Position numbers and translations under genes: made by a program
Shown here: positions 1 through 11,241 of the stretch, in pieces
How the letters are laid out: each line of letters begins with the position of its first letter
Numbering within the stretch: position 1 is the stretch's first letter
Assembly (NCBI GenBank): GCA_949358305.1
Contig: OX442314.1
Coordinates: 9,603,060-9,667,059 of the forward strand
DNA length: 64,000 bases
DNA from: Strigamia acuminata
Taxonomy: Eukaryota > Arthropoda > Chilopoda > Geophilomorpha > Linotaeniidae
Direction of reading: 5' to 3'
Notes under the pieces: model-generated
Told to the model about the DNA's origin: nothing
Database searches by the model: none
Seen by the model: the letters and a program-made list of their open reading frames with translations, nothing else

Positions 1-346
1 TGAACAGAAAACTGATGCAGTGCACACACTTGATCCAGTAAAACCAAGTAAATGATAAAGCATAGACAAAAAACTTGACTTAAGGTGGAAATACAAGGGA
101 GAGGGTAAAATTCCAAAGCTTGCTAGTACAAGTTTAAAGAGGAAGTCAATTACAAGCTCACTTGACTCGCCTTTGGCTTACCAGCTTAACTGGCAAACTC
201 AAGCTATACTCTTTCCGCACTCAAGAAGAGCCCTGGAAGCTGGGTTCCCATTGGCCTAGTCCAGGGGTCGGCAACCTTTTGAGACGAAAGAGCCAAAAGT
301 TAAAATTTCCATAATTTCCCAGTTTTTAAAGAGCCACTAACATATA

Positions 347-1837
347 CAACCCCTGGCAAAAAGTTTGGAATCATCACCACCTTAAACTGAAAATGCAACA
401 ATAAAGTGCTGTAGCACAATAATGAGTAAACTTTGTTGAAAAACAAATAAATTAGCTTGAAAGAGCATTGTTTTATCTACATTTTCACTTTAAAAAAAAC
501 AGTAGAACTTCAACTAGTGATGAAATAAAAAATCATTACAAAATCAACACAGGGAAATTAATTTGGAATCATACAAATCTGAGGAAAAAAGTTTGGAATC
601 AAACAAAAAAAGTGCTGTTTACTTCCATTTAAAATTTTTAAAATCATTCCAATTCAATGAACTACTCATCTAAATGTCACATGTGTCTAGCCACATGTCC
701 AAGTCACATGATTAGGATTTAAAAATGGCTTCTACGAAGTTAATGTCTACTGATCTCAAAGACAAAATTATCAAGGCATGAAAAGAAGGAAGAACTCAAA
801 AAGATGTTGCAGTTGTGTTCAGTATTACCCAATCTGCTGTATTTAACGTTTGGACAAAATATCAAGAGACAGGAAGTGATAAAAATCGCCCTAAACTGGT
901 AGACCAAAAAAAACTTCAAAACGATAGGATAGGAAATTGCGGAAAATTATAAAAAAAATGTGGAAAAACACATCAAATGAGATGAATCAGGAGTGGAGTA
1001 AAGCCACTGTCAAAGTGTGCGACAGCACAGTCAAAAATCGACTCAATGAAATGGGTTTTAAATCCAGAAAAACTAAAGTAAAACCATTTCTAACCAAAAA
1101 GCACAGGTAAGCAAGATTAAAATGGGCAAAACAACATAAACACTGGACTTCTCATGACTGGAGTAAAGTCATATTCAGTGATGAGTCCAGAATTTGCCTT
1201 GAACTTGGAGATAACATTTGTCTGGAGGCGCATTGATGAGAAGTTCAACAGTGATTGCCTCAAATCTTCTATTAAATTCCTCAATTTTCGATGGTTTGGA
1301 GCTGCATATCTTCAGAAGGCACTGGACATTTGAAAATGATAAATGAGACATTCAATGCAGCTATATACACAGATATTTTGTACTATTTTTACTGCCAACA
1401 ATCGAGGATCACATTGGGTAACTTATCAGAACCACAACGCTCCCTGACACAGAGTCAAGGATGTGAAACAATACCTTCAAGAAAAATAATGCAATTGACA
1501 CATATGACTTATAGATGAGTCATTGATTAAATTGGAATGATTTAAAAAATTTTAAATGGACCTAAACAGCACTTTTTTTGTTTGATTCCAAACTTTTTTC
1601 CTCAGATTTGTATGATTCCAAATTAATTTCCCTGTGTTGATTTTGTAATGATTTTTTATTTCATCACTAGTTGAAGTTCTACTGTTTTTTTTAAAGTGAA
1701 AATGTAGATAAAACAATGCTCTTTCAAGCTAATTTATTTATTTTTCAACAAAGTTTACTCATTATTGTGCTACAGCACTTTATTGTTGCATTTTCAGTTT
1801 AAGGTGGTGATGATTCCAAACTTTTTGCCAGGGGTTG
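347..1837 (+). mobile_element. Tc1/mariner element with long inverted repeats, inactive
   Basis: The element is bounded by TA dinucleotides (345-346, 1838-1839) and begins CAACCCCTGGCAAAAAG, mirrored at its right end. The inverted repeats are very long, about 300 bp, continuing through the TTTGGAATCAT blocks near 560-600 and 1560-1625. It is inserted inside the hAT element. The internal transposase is decayed. The same CAACCCCTGG terminal motif is found on the second Tc1 at 12439-13740. Confidence 0.9.
725..1530 (+). pseudogene. Tc1-like transposase remnant
   Basis: Translation from the ATG at 725 gives an N-terminal helix-turn-helix-like stretch, but an in-frame stop occurs after about 18 codons and further stops and frame changes follow. 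Recognisable Tc1 landmarks are a KWAKQHKHWT stretch followed by the VIFSDESRI motif, which carries the first catalytic Asp. The part with the second Asp and the last acidic residue cannot be followed. The copy cannot make an active enzyme. Confidence 0.75.
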
Positions 1838-1866
1838 TATATACTCTGTATATACTGTATATATTG

Positions 1867-2058
1867 CTTTAGCGACGCCCGTTTTAGCAACGCCGTGTTT
1901 CAGCTGCTTAGATTCAGCTAGGTTAGGTTAGTTTAGGTCAGGTCAGGTTAGGTTAGGTTAGTTTAGGTCAGGTTAGGTTAGTTTGGTTAGGTTAGGTCAT
2001 GTTAGGTCACGTTTAATTAGATTAAAAAACGGCGTCGCTAAAACGGGCGTCGCTAAAG
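1867..2058. repeat. Small MITE with TTAGG-like core
   Basis: The inverted repeats CTTTAGCGACGCCCGTTTTAG and its complement at 2036-2058 bound a core of degenerate GGTTAGGTTAGTTTAGG repeats (about 1918-2010). The core resembles the arthropod telomeric pentamer TTAGG, but it is interstitial and imperfect. Confidence 0.65.
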
Positions 2059-2761
2059 TGAAGTACATTCCTCCAGTACCGTTTTAACTGGAGAGCCGCA
2101 TCTTGACATCGAAAGAGCCGCATGCGGCTCGCGAGCCGCAGGTTGCCGACCCCTGGCCTAGTCTGATTACTCAGAACTGTATATAGTTATAGTTGAAGTT
2201 CTACTACAAGGAAAAGTAGTTCCCTATAATGCATTTCTGGTGTTTTGGGTCTTTTTTTATGTATCACTACACAAGTGATATGGCTTGGCCAATGGGAGCC
2301 AAGATTCCAGGGCTCTTCTTGAGTGCAGAAAGAGTATAGCTAGGTAGCTGCCAGATATTCCCGCCAAAATCTCCTCCAAGAATTTCCTCACGATTCTGAT
2401 TGCCTGTCAAAGTCATATGACCAAAACACCAGCAAGCTTGAAGCTGGTAAATCAAACTCAGTTTGATCGGAGCGGGTGAGTACGAGCTCGCTTCAAAACA
2501 AAGCTTTGAATAGAAACTCAAGCTTGTGTTTGCTCAAGCGGGCGAGTTTTTAGTCGCTTTTTCAAGTAGAAGCAAGCTTTAAAATTTTACCGTCTCCCTT
2601 GTGTTTCCACCTTTAGGATTCTGGAAAGTGTGGTTTTGCATTGTAAAACACATCGTATAAGAGAAACTAACGTCAATTAAATAAATTTAAGATGAAATAT
2701 TGAATACATCCATTAAATCTCAATGGCTGAACAAACTTAAAACAGCTAAACTATACTCTAA

Positions 2762-3207
2762 CCACATCCAAGGTTGGCCTAACTCCCATTGGCCAAGCCA
2801 TTTTCACATGTGTAGTGTAAGTATGTCAAAGTAGGCCAAAACACCAGAATTGCATTAGATGTACAGACATTGTAATCGATTACCTATTGTTAAGAAATTG
2901 TTTGCTTTCCTGACAAAGCAACCAATAAACTTAACAAAAATGTATGTTGAAATGAAAACAACATAAAACTTTATCTTACAAATGAAAACAACAAAAACAT
3001 CTATCTTACAAATGAAAACAACAAAAACATCTATCTTACAAATGAAAACAACGTTACACTGTATTGTAGAATCCAATAATAATCCAATAATAATAATAAT
3101 TAGAATACTTGAAATAATTAAAAATAAACAATAGTACTTTTCCTTGCAGTAGGAAGTTAGGGGTAATAAGGCTCAGCCAATGGGAGTTAGGCCAACCTTG
3201 GATGTGG
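2762..3207. repeat. MITE with inner 30-bp tandem repeats
   Basis: A near-perfect inverted repeat of about 32 bp begins CCACATCCAAGGTTGGCC at 2762 and ends with its complement at 3207. Inside, at about 2970-3053, a 30-bp unit containing TATCTTACAAATGAAAACAA is repeated about three times. Related CCCATTGGCCAAGCC sequence also occurs in the palindromic element to the left, so the families may be related. Confidence 0.7.
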
Positions 3208-3237
3208 TTATGATGGGAAGTTTTTCGTCCAAGAAAC

Positions 3238-3440
3238 TTACAACTTCATCTTGCTCAATTTTGAAATGAATATTACATTTGTGACTACAAAACTGACTGA
3301 ACAGCTGGTCAATAAATAAGCTTTTAAAATATATTCCTGGAACATTATAGACTTGTCCAGACTTTCTGGTGGGTAGTCACAACTCACAAATATAAACATT
3401 AATTTCAAAATTGAGTAGCATGAAGTTAACAATTTTTATG
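3238..3440. repeat. Diverged inverted repeat
   Basis: AACTTCATCTTGCTCAATTT at about 3243 recurs as its complement with small changes at about 3405-3428, and adjoining GTCACAAAT blocks also pair. The stretch 3441-3686 shows no gene. Confidence 0.45.
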
Positions 3441-3686
3441 ACCTCAATTGCACTATTATAATTATATACCTGCAAGTAATATTTTTCATGAGACATGGAA
3501 ACAAACAGTCGTGTAAATTGTTATTGCAAGGATTTCTCTTCGTGTTGAGAAAGTGATACTGAAAGACGATAACTTAAGTTTCAAGTAAATATTTATAAAC
3601 ATCAATTCAGTGCACACATATTTGACATAAATGACAAAAATATTCAATTATGGTTTTTATGTATATGTTGCAAACTTTTTTCTTAC

Positions 3687-4654
3687 TTTTTCTAAACTAG
3701 TTTTAGCAATATGTCTAGTTGCTGTCAAATACACTCCCTCTTTGTCAGTGGTTTCAATACCATTTGCTTTCAGTGGCAAATACACTGCTTCATCAGGGGC
3801 ATATGCGTGATACATAACTGGCGAAAGATTTATGCTTACCTGAAAATTTTAAGAACACATTTTAGGAACACAAATTTTATAACTTTATCAACATTAAAAC
3901 CATACAGGAATTATTGTACAATGTGCTGGAAACTTTAGCTTAATCACCATCTTGTAATCAGAATTTCCATATGGGAGCCGAAATGCTAATCAACAATAAC
4001 GAATTTAAAAATAATACTTGTGGATTTATTTTTATTTCTATTTTTTTTTTACTTACAACTTAAAATTCGAGCACTAGGCTGCATAATGTTTTCATAATTT
4101 TGAATTGTCAGATTAATGCGTGATTTTCCCTGAAAAGGATGCTCATTTATTATAGAAAGATAGAAAGAAAAATAAAGTGTTACCATTTCAAAGTGCGCAT
4201 CAGTTATGTAACTAGGTATACTCATATATTGTATAACATCAGAAAAATTATAAAGACTATTTCTGATTTTGTTGATACCATCACATTTTTCTAAGTGGTC
4301 AGTTCTGCCATCCACTTTTGCAAAATATTCATTACATTCCTTTGTTGTACATGGGAAAAGATAAACGTATGAGAAAATGCCATGTGTTATTTCAATCAGG
4401 TGCACATCGACTGCTGTTGGTTCGTCTATGTAATGCAATATCCGATCCACGGTTTGGTAAACACACATTGCCAAATTGATGGCTAGTAACGAGAATAACA
4501 GACAAGAAGTAATTATATTCTTTTGAAAAATGCTATTCATAGATGCGATGATTGGTGGTATCTCCGATTGTTCCGACATGATAGTGCCAACAATCTCTCG
4601 GATTTTTCGCCTTCTGATTTGCTGAATTTGGTCAAATGGTTGAAACACAGACAT
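3687..4654 (-). CDS. Possible membrane-protein gene, two exons (partial)
   Basis: Not recognised. A minus-strand ORF from the ATG at 4654 runs about 200 codons and ends at a consensus donor, T|GTAAGT, at 4057/4056, one codon before its stop. It has a charged N-terminus of about 45 residues, one hydrophobic segment (residues about 48-70) and then a lumenal-type region with CTTKEC and four or more cysteines. That layout is loosely like the N-terminus of M13 (neprilysin-like) peptidases, but the match is too weak to name it. A second open segment at 3687-3817 (or to 3839) has plausible acceptor and donor sites and continues in a compatible phase if the CCAG|TTATG acceptor is used. A third open segment at about 3245-3380 also ends in a GTAAGT donor, but it lies in a diverged inverted repeat. 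It could be a real gene, a pseudogene or chance. Confidence 0.35.
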
Positions 4655-4731
4655 ATTTTTGTCTTCTTCTTTCGCTGTTTAAAGAAACTGAATGAATATA
4701 AACTTTGATTATATCTATATTCTGAACCGAT

Positions 4732-4945
4732 ACAACGTTGACCTAATTCCAGCCGTATTACGCCTAACTGCGGACAGTGCTCTACTATGCGGAAAAGTAG
4801 TTCTGTGCCAAACCATCACCTTTGACAATAAAACAAGTGTTGGTAATTGACCACAATGTCTGGAGTTCGATTACAATTCTGGTGTTTTGGGCTACTTTTT
4901 TGTGCCACTACACCAGTGATACGACTGGAAATACGACAACGTTGT
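4732..4945. repeat. MITE with ACAACGTTG ends
   Basis: The left end ACAACGTTGACCTAATTCCAG pairs with the right end, which reads CTGGAAATACGACAACGTTGT. The inner motif CACTACACCAGTGATACG recurs beside the toxin-like genes (near 17790, 22700, 30320, 35230 and 43290), where it is followed by GGACAACGTT, so this is a dispersed family. Confidence 0.6.
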
Positions 4946-5059
4946 GTAACCAAAAATATAATTTACGATCAGTTTGTTTTAATTTACTGCTTTCCTGCAG
5001 AGACCATAAAACATATTTTTACTTTCAATGAGTTGAGTCAGTTTCTTTATTGATTGACT

Positions 5060-5353
5060 ACAAGTGCTTAACATGCAACAAATAGAATAAATTTGTAAGA
5101 GATCTGAAATAAAATTTTAGTAATTAAATGCATTTCATTTGAATTAATTTTACTCATTTTTCAAGCTGATAATTTTTAAATACAGATTTAGCAGTTTGGT
5201 AAGAACATAGTAAAGTAAATAAAATATTGATTTCTATTGAGCATTTACGGCATGCTTAAATATAGTTTTATTTTTCTAAACAGCCTCAAAAAAATTAAAT
5301 TATTCGAATTATTAAATCATTAAATCTCTGATAACACTGATAACAAGCGCAGA
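5060..5353. other. AT-rich stretch, nothing seen
   Basis: No open frame of note, no repeat structure and no RNA gene is recognised in this AT-rich interval. Confidence 0.6.
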
Positions 5354-5481
5354 ATAACCAAGCGCGTAATAATCCAAAAATGTCAACAAAGCCCCTACGT
5401 TTGAACCAACGCACATGACGACTCGGTGCGTTTGAACAAGCGCAGTTAAACAATCGCCAAATTAATTACGCGCTTGGTTAT
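5354..5481. repeat. Short foldback element
   Basis: A 17-bp perfect inverted repeat, ATAACCAAGCGCGTAAT at 5354-5370 and its complement at 5465-5481, encloses about 95 bp. No target duplication was identified. Confidence 0.55.
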
Positions 5482-5504
5482 TACGCGTTAAGTATCACGT
5501 CCCG

Positions 5505-5690
5505 GTGTTGCGTGCGCTACGGCACTGCCACACATGAGTAGATGGGAGATTCCGACCCCTAAACAACGATTAAAGGCCAAAACCCAACAATCCGGAATCC
5601 CTGTCTCATTCTTACGTGAGTAGGCCTCCCTCCCGTAGTAGTCAGATCTCCAGACTGTCGCTGGTGAGACCATAACAGTCACAAAAAGAG
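5505..5690 (-). repeat. Fragment of dispersed repeat family R
   Basis: In inverse orientation this matches the block found downstream of the NAT-like genes (about 16915-17110 and its other copies). Shared features are AACGATTAAAGGCCAA, the GGGAGATTCCGACCCC-like stretch and TTACGTGAGTA. Related CGCC-rich sequence (GGCGCCAATTT near 5830) also resembles 19120-19200. Confidence 0.55.
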
Positions 5691-6154
5691 CAAGTAAATT
5701 TATTTACAAAACAACTTTTTTACTTTATTATTATTTATTAATATTATTGTTATGTTGTTATTATTAATATTATTGTGCTAAATCAGAAATAGTGTTTACA
5801 GAACGTTATGTGGACGTTATGTTGACCTGGCGCCAATTTGAAAACCGGCATCAATACGAGCCCAGCGCGTATAGAATTTTGGGCCGCTAACTGCCAGGCG
5901 CTAAAACGGGGCCGGCGCCAGAATGAACCCAGGCTATTAAATGGGGCGGTACGGTAATAATGAACTGCACTTGATATTCAAAATACAATTTTGTGGTCTT
6001 CTGCTGACCACTACCCTTTCAATACGATGGTCTTTTGCTGCTCCCTCAAATGAGTTTTGTTTGAGGGTTTATTAAAATATTAGTTGATAACCACACAGTG
6101 AGCACAATATTTAGGCCTTAAAGGTTTGCTGAACGAAGCTTATTTGGTGCTTTT

Positions 6155-7032
6155 TAGGGATTGCAGTACCAGACGGTTTTTATGGTACCGGTATTCGGTA
6201 CTGACTTTTTTTTTCGGTACTATATTCGGTTCCGGTACCGAATGAAAAATGAGCACCGGTATTGGGGCCGGTACTACTAGCGAGAGCGGTACTGGCACCG
6301 GTATTGGTATCGGTTCTGGATAGTCAATCCATTTCTCAACAAAAATATTTATTTGTAATGTATAATTAGATAATACTGTAGTACTAAAATTTACTCTTGA
6401 AAATATGAACGTAAAAAGCACAAAGAATCCAGAGACTGGTCACCCAAGCAGCTAATTATCTTGGTGCAGAAAATTCCAGCTGACGAAAATGCCCGTTCCG
6501 ATTCCACACTGGTTGGAGGTATTGTCATAAGATACTGGTAGATTTTGTCCATCTCTTTAATAAACTTTACAAGTGGCTGACTGATCGTCACTAGACTTTG
6601 TGAAATAGTTCCACACTGGATTTTTGTTTATAGAAACTTCCGGCGTAGACAAGACACTGCCGGAGTAGGAACTTCCGGATTTTGTCCTAATTCAGCCATT
6701 TGCCATTATTGCTATTTCCAAGTTAATTTAAAAAAAGAAACTGTTTCCAGCTGGAATGAGTACCTAAATAACGAGTGAAATAAAATTTGTCCCCTCCTAC
6801 ATCATTAGAAATGCTGGTAGTAGGTGTTGTTGTGTTGTTTATGATGATGGAAAGTACCGGTTCCGGTTCCGGTTCCGGTGTGAGGCACGGTTCCGGTACC
6901 AAGAAAAGCTTACGGTACTAGTACCGGCCCTCAGTACCGGCAGAAAAAAAACCTCGGTACAAAGACTGGTACTGAATCCCGGTACTAATACCGGTCCTGG
7001 AACCGATACTGAAACTGGTACTGCAATCCCTA
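6155..7032. mobile_element. Decayed hAT element rich in GGTACCGG
   Basis: The termini are inverted repeats, TAGGGATTGCAGTACCAG on the left and CTGGTACTGCAATCCCTA on the right. The flanks GTGCTTTT (6147-6154) and GTGCTTTG (7033-7040) form an 8-bp target duplication with one mismatch. Subterminal regions are full of GGTACCGG-type motifs. A transposase fragment is retained inside. The right target duplication overlaps that of the next hAT element. Confidence 0.85.
6391..6591 (-). pseudogene. hAT transposase C-terminal fragment
   Basis: The minus-strand frame encodes about 66 residues including TSVESERAFSSAGIF, the hallmark of the hAT C-terminal dimerisation region, followed by a downstream LDSLCFLRSYF-like helix. 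The DDE catalytic domain and BED finger are absent. The fragment lies within the 6155-7032 element, so it is a relic of an autonomous parent rather than a host gene. Confidence 0.8.
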
Positions 7033-7042
7033 GTGCTTTGCG

Positions 7043-7985
7043 CAGTGTTGTATCGAACGCGAACTATTAGTTCACGTTCGCGAACTTAGTTCGTTAGTTC
7101 GCGAACTAAGTTCGTTAGTTCGCGAACGAAGATCGTGAACTAGTTCACTTTTCTAAGTGAACGAAAAAAACGAACTTAGTTCGTTTTTTGAAGCGAACGT
7201 AAACGAAGTTCGCGTTCACTTTGGGGCCCGACTAATCGTCGATTGTCGGCCGGACGTTTTCTCCTCTCGCGCCCGTCAACTGTCGATTGGCAGGTGTTAG
7301 CTGTCGATTGTCGGCCGGACGTTTTCGCCTCTCGCGCCCGTCGATTGTCGATTGTTGGCCGGGCGTTTTCGGCTTTATTTACTTTATTTACTTTATTTAC
7401 AGAATAAAAGCATTTGAAAATTTTATTACACTTGTGTTTGCAGTGACTTTTAATTTTTTAACACTAGTGTAATAAAATTTTAAAATACTTTTATTCTGTA
7501 AATAACACTTTTTTAATTAACATAACGTTATTTTATTTACAAATTATAATAAAAATCATCAAATCAAATCATCAAATAAAATAACATTAAACATTAAACG
7601 ACGGGCGCGAGAGCCGAAAACGACCGGCCAACAATCGACAATCGACGGGCGCGAGAGCCGAAAACGTCCGGCCGACGATCAACGGCTAACGCCCGCCAAT
7701 CAACGGCTAACGCCCGACGATCAACGGCTAACGCCCGACGATCGACGGCCGCGACATTCGTCTGTTGATGATACGTCCACTAGACGTTTTATGTGACAGC
7801 CAATTAGAAAATTTTGAAAATTTTGAAAAGTGAACTGAACTATTGGTTCAAGTTCGCGAACTAGAACTTAGTTCACTTTGAAAAAATTTGTAGTGAACGC
7901 GAACTAGAACTAGTTCACAGTCTTCACACGGTGATGAACGCAAACTTGAACTAGTTCGCGATTCGATGAACGAGATACAACACTG
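7043..7985. mobile_element. Second hAT element, foldback-rich, no transposase
   Basis: The ends are CAGTGTTGTATC and GATACAACACTG, with an exact 8-bp target duplication GCTTTGCG (7035-7042 and 7986-7993). The interior is palindromic at several scales: GAACTAGTTC-type repeats near each end; a GGGCGCGAGAG / CGTCGATTGTCGG family on the left (7230-7370) and inverted on the right (7600-7745); and a central hairpin whose arms contain TTATTTACAGAATAAAAG. No transposase frame is seen. Confidence 0.85.
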
Positions 7986-7993
7986 GCTTTGCG

Positions 7994-9442
7994 TGAGGTA
8001 CACCTTAGCAACACCATTTTAGTGATCAGGTTGTTTTAGTAACAGAAATTATTGCTAAAAAAGCGACACTAAAATATCCCCTAAGTTGTCCTAAACTAAA
8101 TACTTGTTGCAAATCGATTCCATTTTGACCAAGGTAACACACTGAGGCACCGGTCAGCTCGACAACCTATCCAACTCACAAAACTACTTCATCTACTATC
8201 CATCTGCTGAATCACAAAAAAACAATCTAAAGAACTAACCTGTTACATTCTCCTATCTACAGTGTACTTTGTGTAGCTTGGACGTAGGACCGGTCACAAA
8301 AAGTTGTCTGGACTAACAGGCTGGGAGAGAGAATTTAACAATAGTGAGTATAGGTTGTGTCCAGCACATCTGTCTGGATCACACAGTCTACTTGTATATA
8401 TCCGGATGAGCACTGTCCGATCCGTACAGAGTACACTGTATCTTCAATTCAAAATTTGACTTACCGGTTTCTCCAGTTGACGACTTCACGATGGTCACTG
8501 AAGTGATCGAATACCGCATAAGTTTAATCTAAATGCAAAACATTTCCTTTCTCTTTCTATGTCATGTTCCAAAAATGAATAATTAACCAAATGTACTGTA
8601 TATTTTCTAATTTCAAAGAAAATGAATTTTAGACGTTGAAGTTTCTTGCGTGAGTTTAATCTAAATGCAAAATTCTACATCTGTTATTCATGTTACTTTC
8701 CAATGGTGAATAATTCACCAGAAGTACCATCTGTATAATGTCTAATTTCTAATTTCTAATCTCAAGATTGTCTATTTCCATCTTTCTGCAAAACTCATGC
8801 TTTCCGTTAGTTACAAAGATATCGATCATTTATAAAAAAAAAAAAATTTTATGAGTGGTCATCATAAACATCTGTATAAGAAATAAAATTAAGTGATAAA
8901 TTTTTATTACATCAGGTTGAGGCACAATTCTTTATACAAGAAAAATAACAAATCATCTAACAACAGCCCCATCTACCCACAATAAGAGCATATTTTTAGT
9001 TCAGTTTTAATCGTCTTGTTCTGTAACATCGAGAATTATGTCACCATTCAAACAAAAGTTACTGAAAAAAGATTATTTTGTTTCCAAAGAGTTGATAACA
9101 AATCAAAAAAGCAATTGTCCTTTGTACACCGCTTTATCTGGAGTCAGGTCTAAGTGAAAGAGCTTAATATAATTTGATAAAATATAATTTATAAAAAAAA
9201 TATAAAATCACAAACTCATCCTGCTTGCACCTCGTGCTGATAATTTCTACTCGCATACATGCACAAACGTTGATGGGTAGTTGCAGAGTTACAGAAAAGA
9301 TATCGGTTAGTGAAAGTGCTCCAGAACAGATTTCTGACAAACTTGTTCATTTTATTGAAAGAGGCCACTGATCAAATTACAGGCCTCCATCCTAGAAAAC
9401 TCCTACAACTCACCAATTAATTAAAAATATGTTCCAGAAAAC
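7994..9442. other. Intergenic region upstream of the first NAT-like gene
   Basis: No gene is recognised. Two imperfect direct repeats of about 120 bp, both beginning GTTTAATCTAAATGCAAAA, lie at about 8521-8632 and 8653-8765. A GTTCCAG acceptor-like site ends a few bases before the ATG at 9443. The NAT-like gene may therefore have a 5' non-coding exon here, but it was not located. Confidence 0.4.
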
Positions 9443-10362
9443 ATGACTGGCACATTGACAAAAGACGAAGTCTTCAAATTTCTCGAAGAAATCCTCAAAA
9501 TTCCAAATCCACAATCAGAATGGACCCAGAAATCCAAACTGCAATTCCTAACCCTCATCACCTCCAACTGGCAAAAAAACCTTCCGTTCCAAGACATCTA
9601 TCAAATCCAGCTGGTCCATCGCGAAGACCGTGCTCCGACAATCCAAGAGATCATCCAACACCAAATTAAAGGCAGAGGAGGGGTCTGCATCCACCATGCT
9701 GTCTTCTGTCATCTCCTGCTATCAACCCTGGACTACCAAGTGGATTTCATGACTGCCTCAATAGAGACATATCTGGACCATTCCACTCTCCTTGTTAGAA
9801 ACGTCGAGAAGTCCGGAGATTCCTACATAGTCGAAGTCGCTACCGGATGGCCCACATTCTTTCCAATTTTTCTAGATGGTTTAACAGCTGATTTGTCCAC
9901 CAGTAAAATTTACTACCAGTCTTACTTTGCGCATATTCCTACATTCGTGCCGGAGACTCGGTAAGCTGGTATCATTGGGAAGACTACTCCGTAAAGCCGG
10001 ATCCGGCATGTATAGAGGGTTGGATAAGGAGGATCCATTATGATGTCAAGCTGGTGGTGTCATTGGATTATCTCTTATCTGAGAAGTCTCATTTTGTAAA
10101 ACTCCTTAGAGATGTCAGTGGTCTTCAATGCACATGGCTGAAGTCACACTATGCAATGTTTTATCCTGAAGGGCACATGATTGCAATTAAAAGTGATGAT
10201 TTTATTGTTGATGAAAATAATAAGAGAGTTAAAAAGATGGGTTTAAGCAGGCTTGAGTTGATTGGACTATACAGACAACATTTTCCAATGTTGGATATAG
10301 ATGATGTGAATGAGGTCCTTGATTTGACTCAAGGTCAGGTAGATGAAGCTGATGATATTTAA
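9443..10362 (+). pseudogene. NAT-like gene 1, one-base frameshift
   Basis: This is the most diverged member of the arylamine N-acetyltransferase-like array. NATs transfer acetyl from acetyl-CoA to arylamines through a cysteine thioester. The 5' frame (9443-9964) carries KGRGGVC with the catalytic Cys82, a DHS His113, and SYIVEVATGWP with Glu131 where most NATs have Asp. The C-terminal domain continues in another frame, entered at about 9946 and open to the stop at 10360-10362. Together the two frames cover the full length of the family (about 305 aa), so about one base is missing between 9930 and 9946. It could be a young pseudogene or a sequencing error. An AATAAA signal follows at 10425-10430. 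Confidence 0.75.
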
Positions 10363-10439
10363 AAAATGGTAGTTTTGAAATCACAATAACATGTCATAAA
10401 ATTGCATTGTAAGATTGTAATTGAAATAAAAGATACAGA

Positions 10440-10883
10440 ATTGATTTTCTCTTAGTCTGTATTCAGGGTGACTAGATTATGGAAATAAAAACACGGGACA
10501 CCCAATAGCGATAGAAAATAGCCGAACTGGAGTGGATGTAGTGATCTGCCACAATTTTATACTTTCTTTACACCTAGCAACCCACTTCTAATGGCTATTT
10601 AATACAAATGAAAGCACATTTAATCACCAATTAAAAAGGATTTAAAAGTGGTGTGTTGATGACCAGTAGAAGCATTCATTTATGTAACAGATAACTCTCA
10701 GCACCTGGCAACACAACTATCTCATGCAAAAGATATTTATCTGAGAAACAATTTAAGCTCTAACCTTTTAAAAACAGGCTACTTCTTCGATGATTAATGC
10801 GAACAACACTCAATAACCTTCTGTCCTTACACTATTTACAGATCTGATTGGCAAGTAACAATCCCTGTTTGTTTTTGTTTCTA
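10440..10883. other. Intergenic, nothing recognised
   Basis: There is no significant open frame or repeat between the poly(A) signal of NAT-like gene 1 and the minisatellite that precedes gene 2. Confidence 0.5.
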
Positions 10884-11220
10884 TCCTTAAAATCAATTTT
10901 TTTCTCGTAAAACATCAATTTTTATTCTAAAACAACAATTTTTGTACTAAAACATCAATTTTTGTCCTAAAACATCAATTTTTGTCCTAAAACCTAATTT
11001 TTTGTCCTAAAACATCAATTTTTGTTCTAAAATATCAATTTTTGTCCTAAAACATCAATTTTTGTCCTAAAACATCAATTTTTGTCCTAAAACATCAATT
11101 TTTGTCCTCAAACTTCATTTTTTGTCCTAAAACATCAATTTTTTTCCTAAAAAATCAATTTATGTCCTAAAAAATCAATTTATGTCCTAAAACATCAATT
11201 TTTTGTCCTAAAAATGATTT
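10884..11220. repeat. 20-bp minisatellite before NAT-like gene 2
   Basis: About 16 copies of a 20-bp unit, CCTAAAACATCAATTTTTGT, with point changes. The array runs directly into the splice acceptor TTGCAG (ending at 11234), 7 bp before the start codon, so it would lie in the intron next to the coding exon. Confidence 0.9.
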
Positions 11221-11241
11221 TTTGGTCCTTGCAGTTCCAAA

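Larger units (their letters stand above)
262..2155. mobile_element. Non-autonomous hAT-type element with nested insertions
   Basis: The ends are inverted repeats, CAGGGGTCGGCAACCT on the left and AGGTTGCCGACCCCTG on the right. The flanks are an exact 8-bp target duplication, GCCTAGTC at 254-261 and 2156-2163, as expected for hAT transposition. Once the Tc1 insertion (347-1837) and the small MITE (1867-2058) are removed, only about 200 bp of hAT sequence remains, with no transposase, so it was a short MITE-like element. Confidence 0.9.
80..2630. repeat. Palindromic (foldback) element split by nested transposons
   Basis: The stretch 80-256 recurs in inverted form at about 2281-2630: both arms share a GGTGGAAA-ACAAGGGAG outer end, the AAGCTTGCT block, a GCTATACTCTTTC-GCACTCAAGAAGAGCCC block and CCCATTGGCC. 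The arms are diverged and the right arm is longer. The hAT element at 262-2155 sits in the inner part of the left arm. No coding capacity is seen in the arms. Positions 1-79 show nothing recognisable. Confidence 0.6.
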
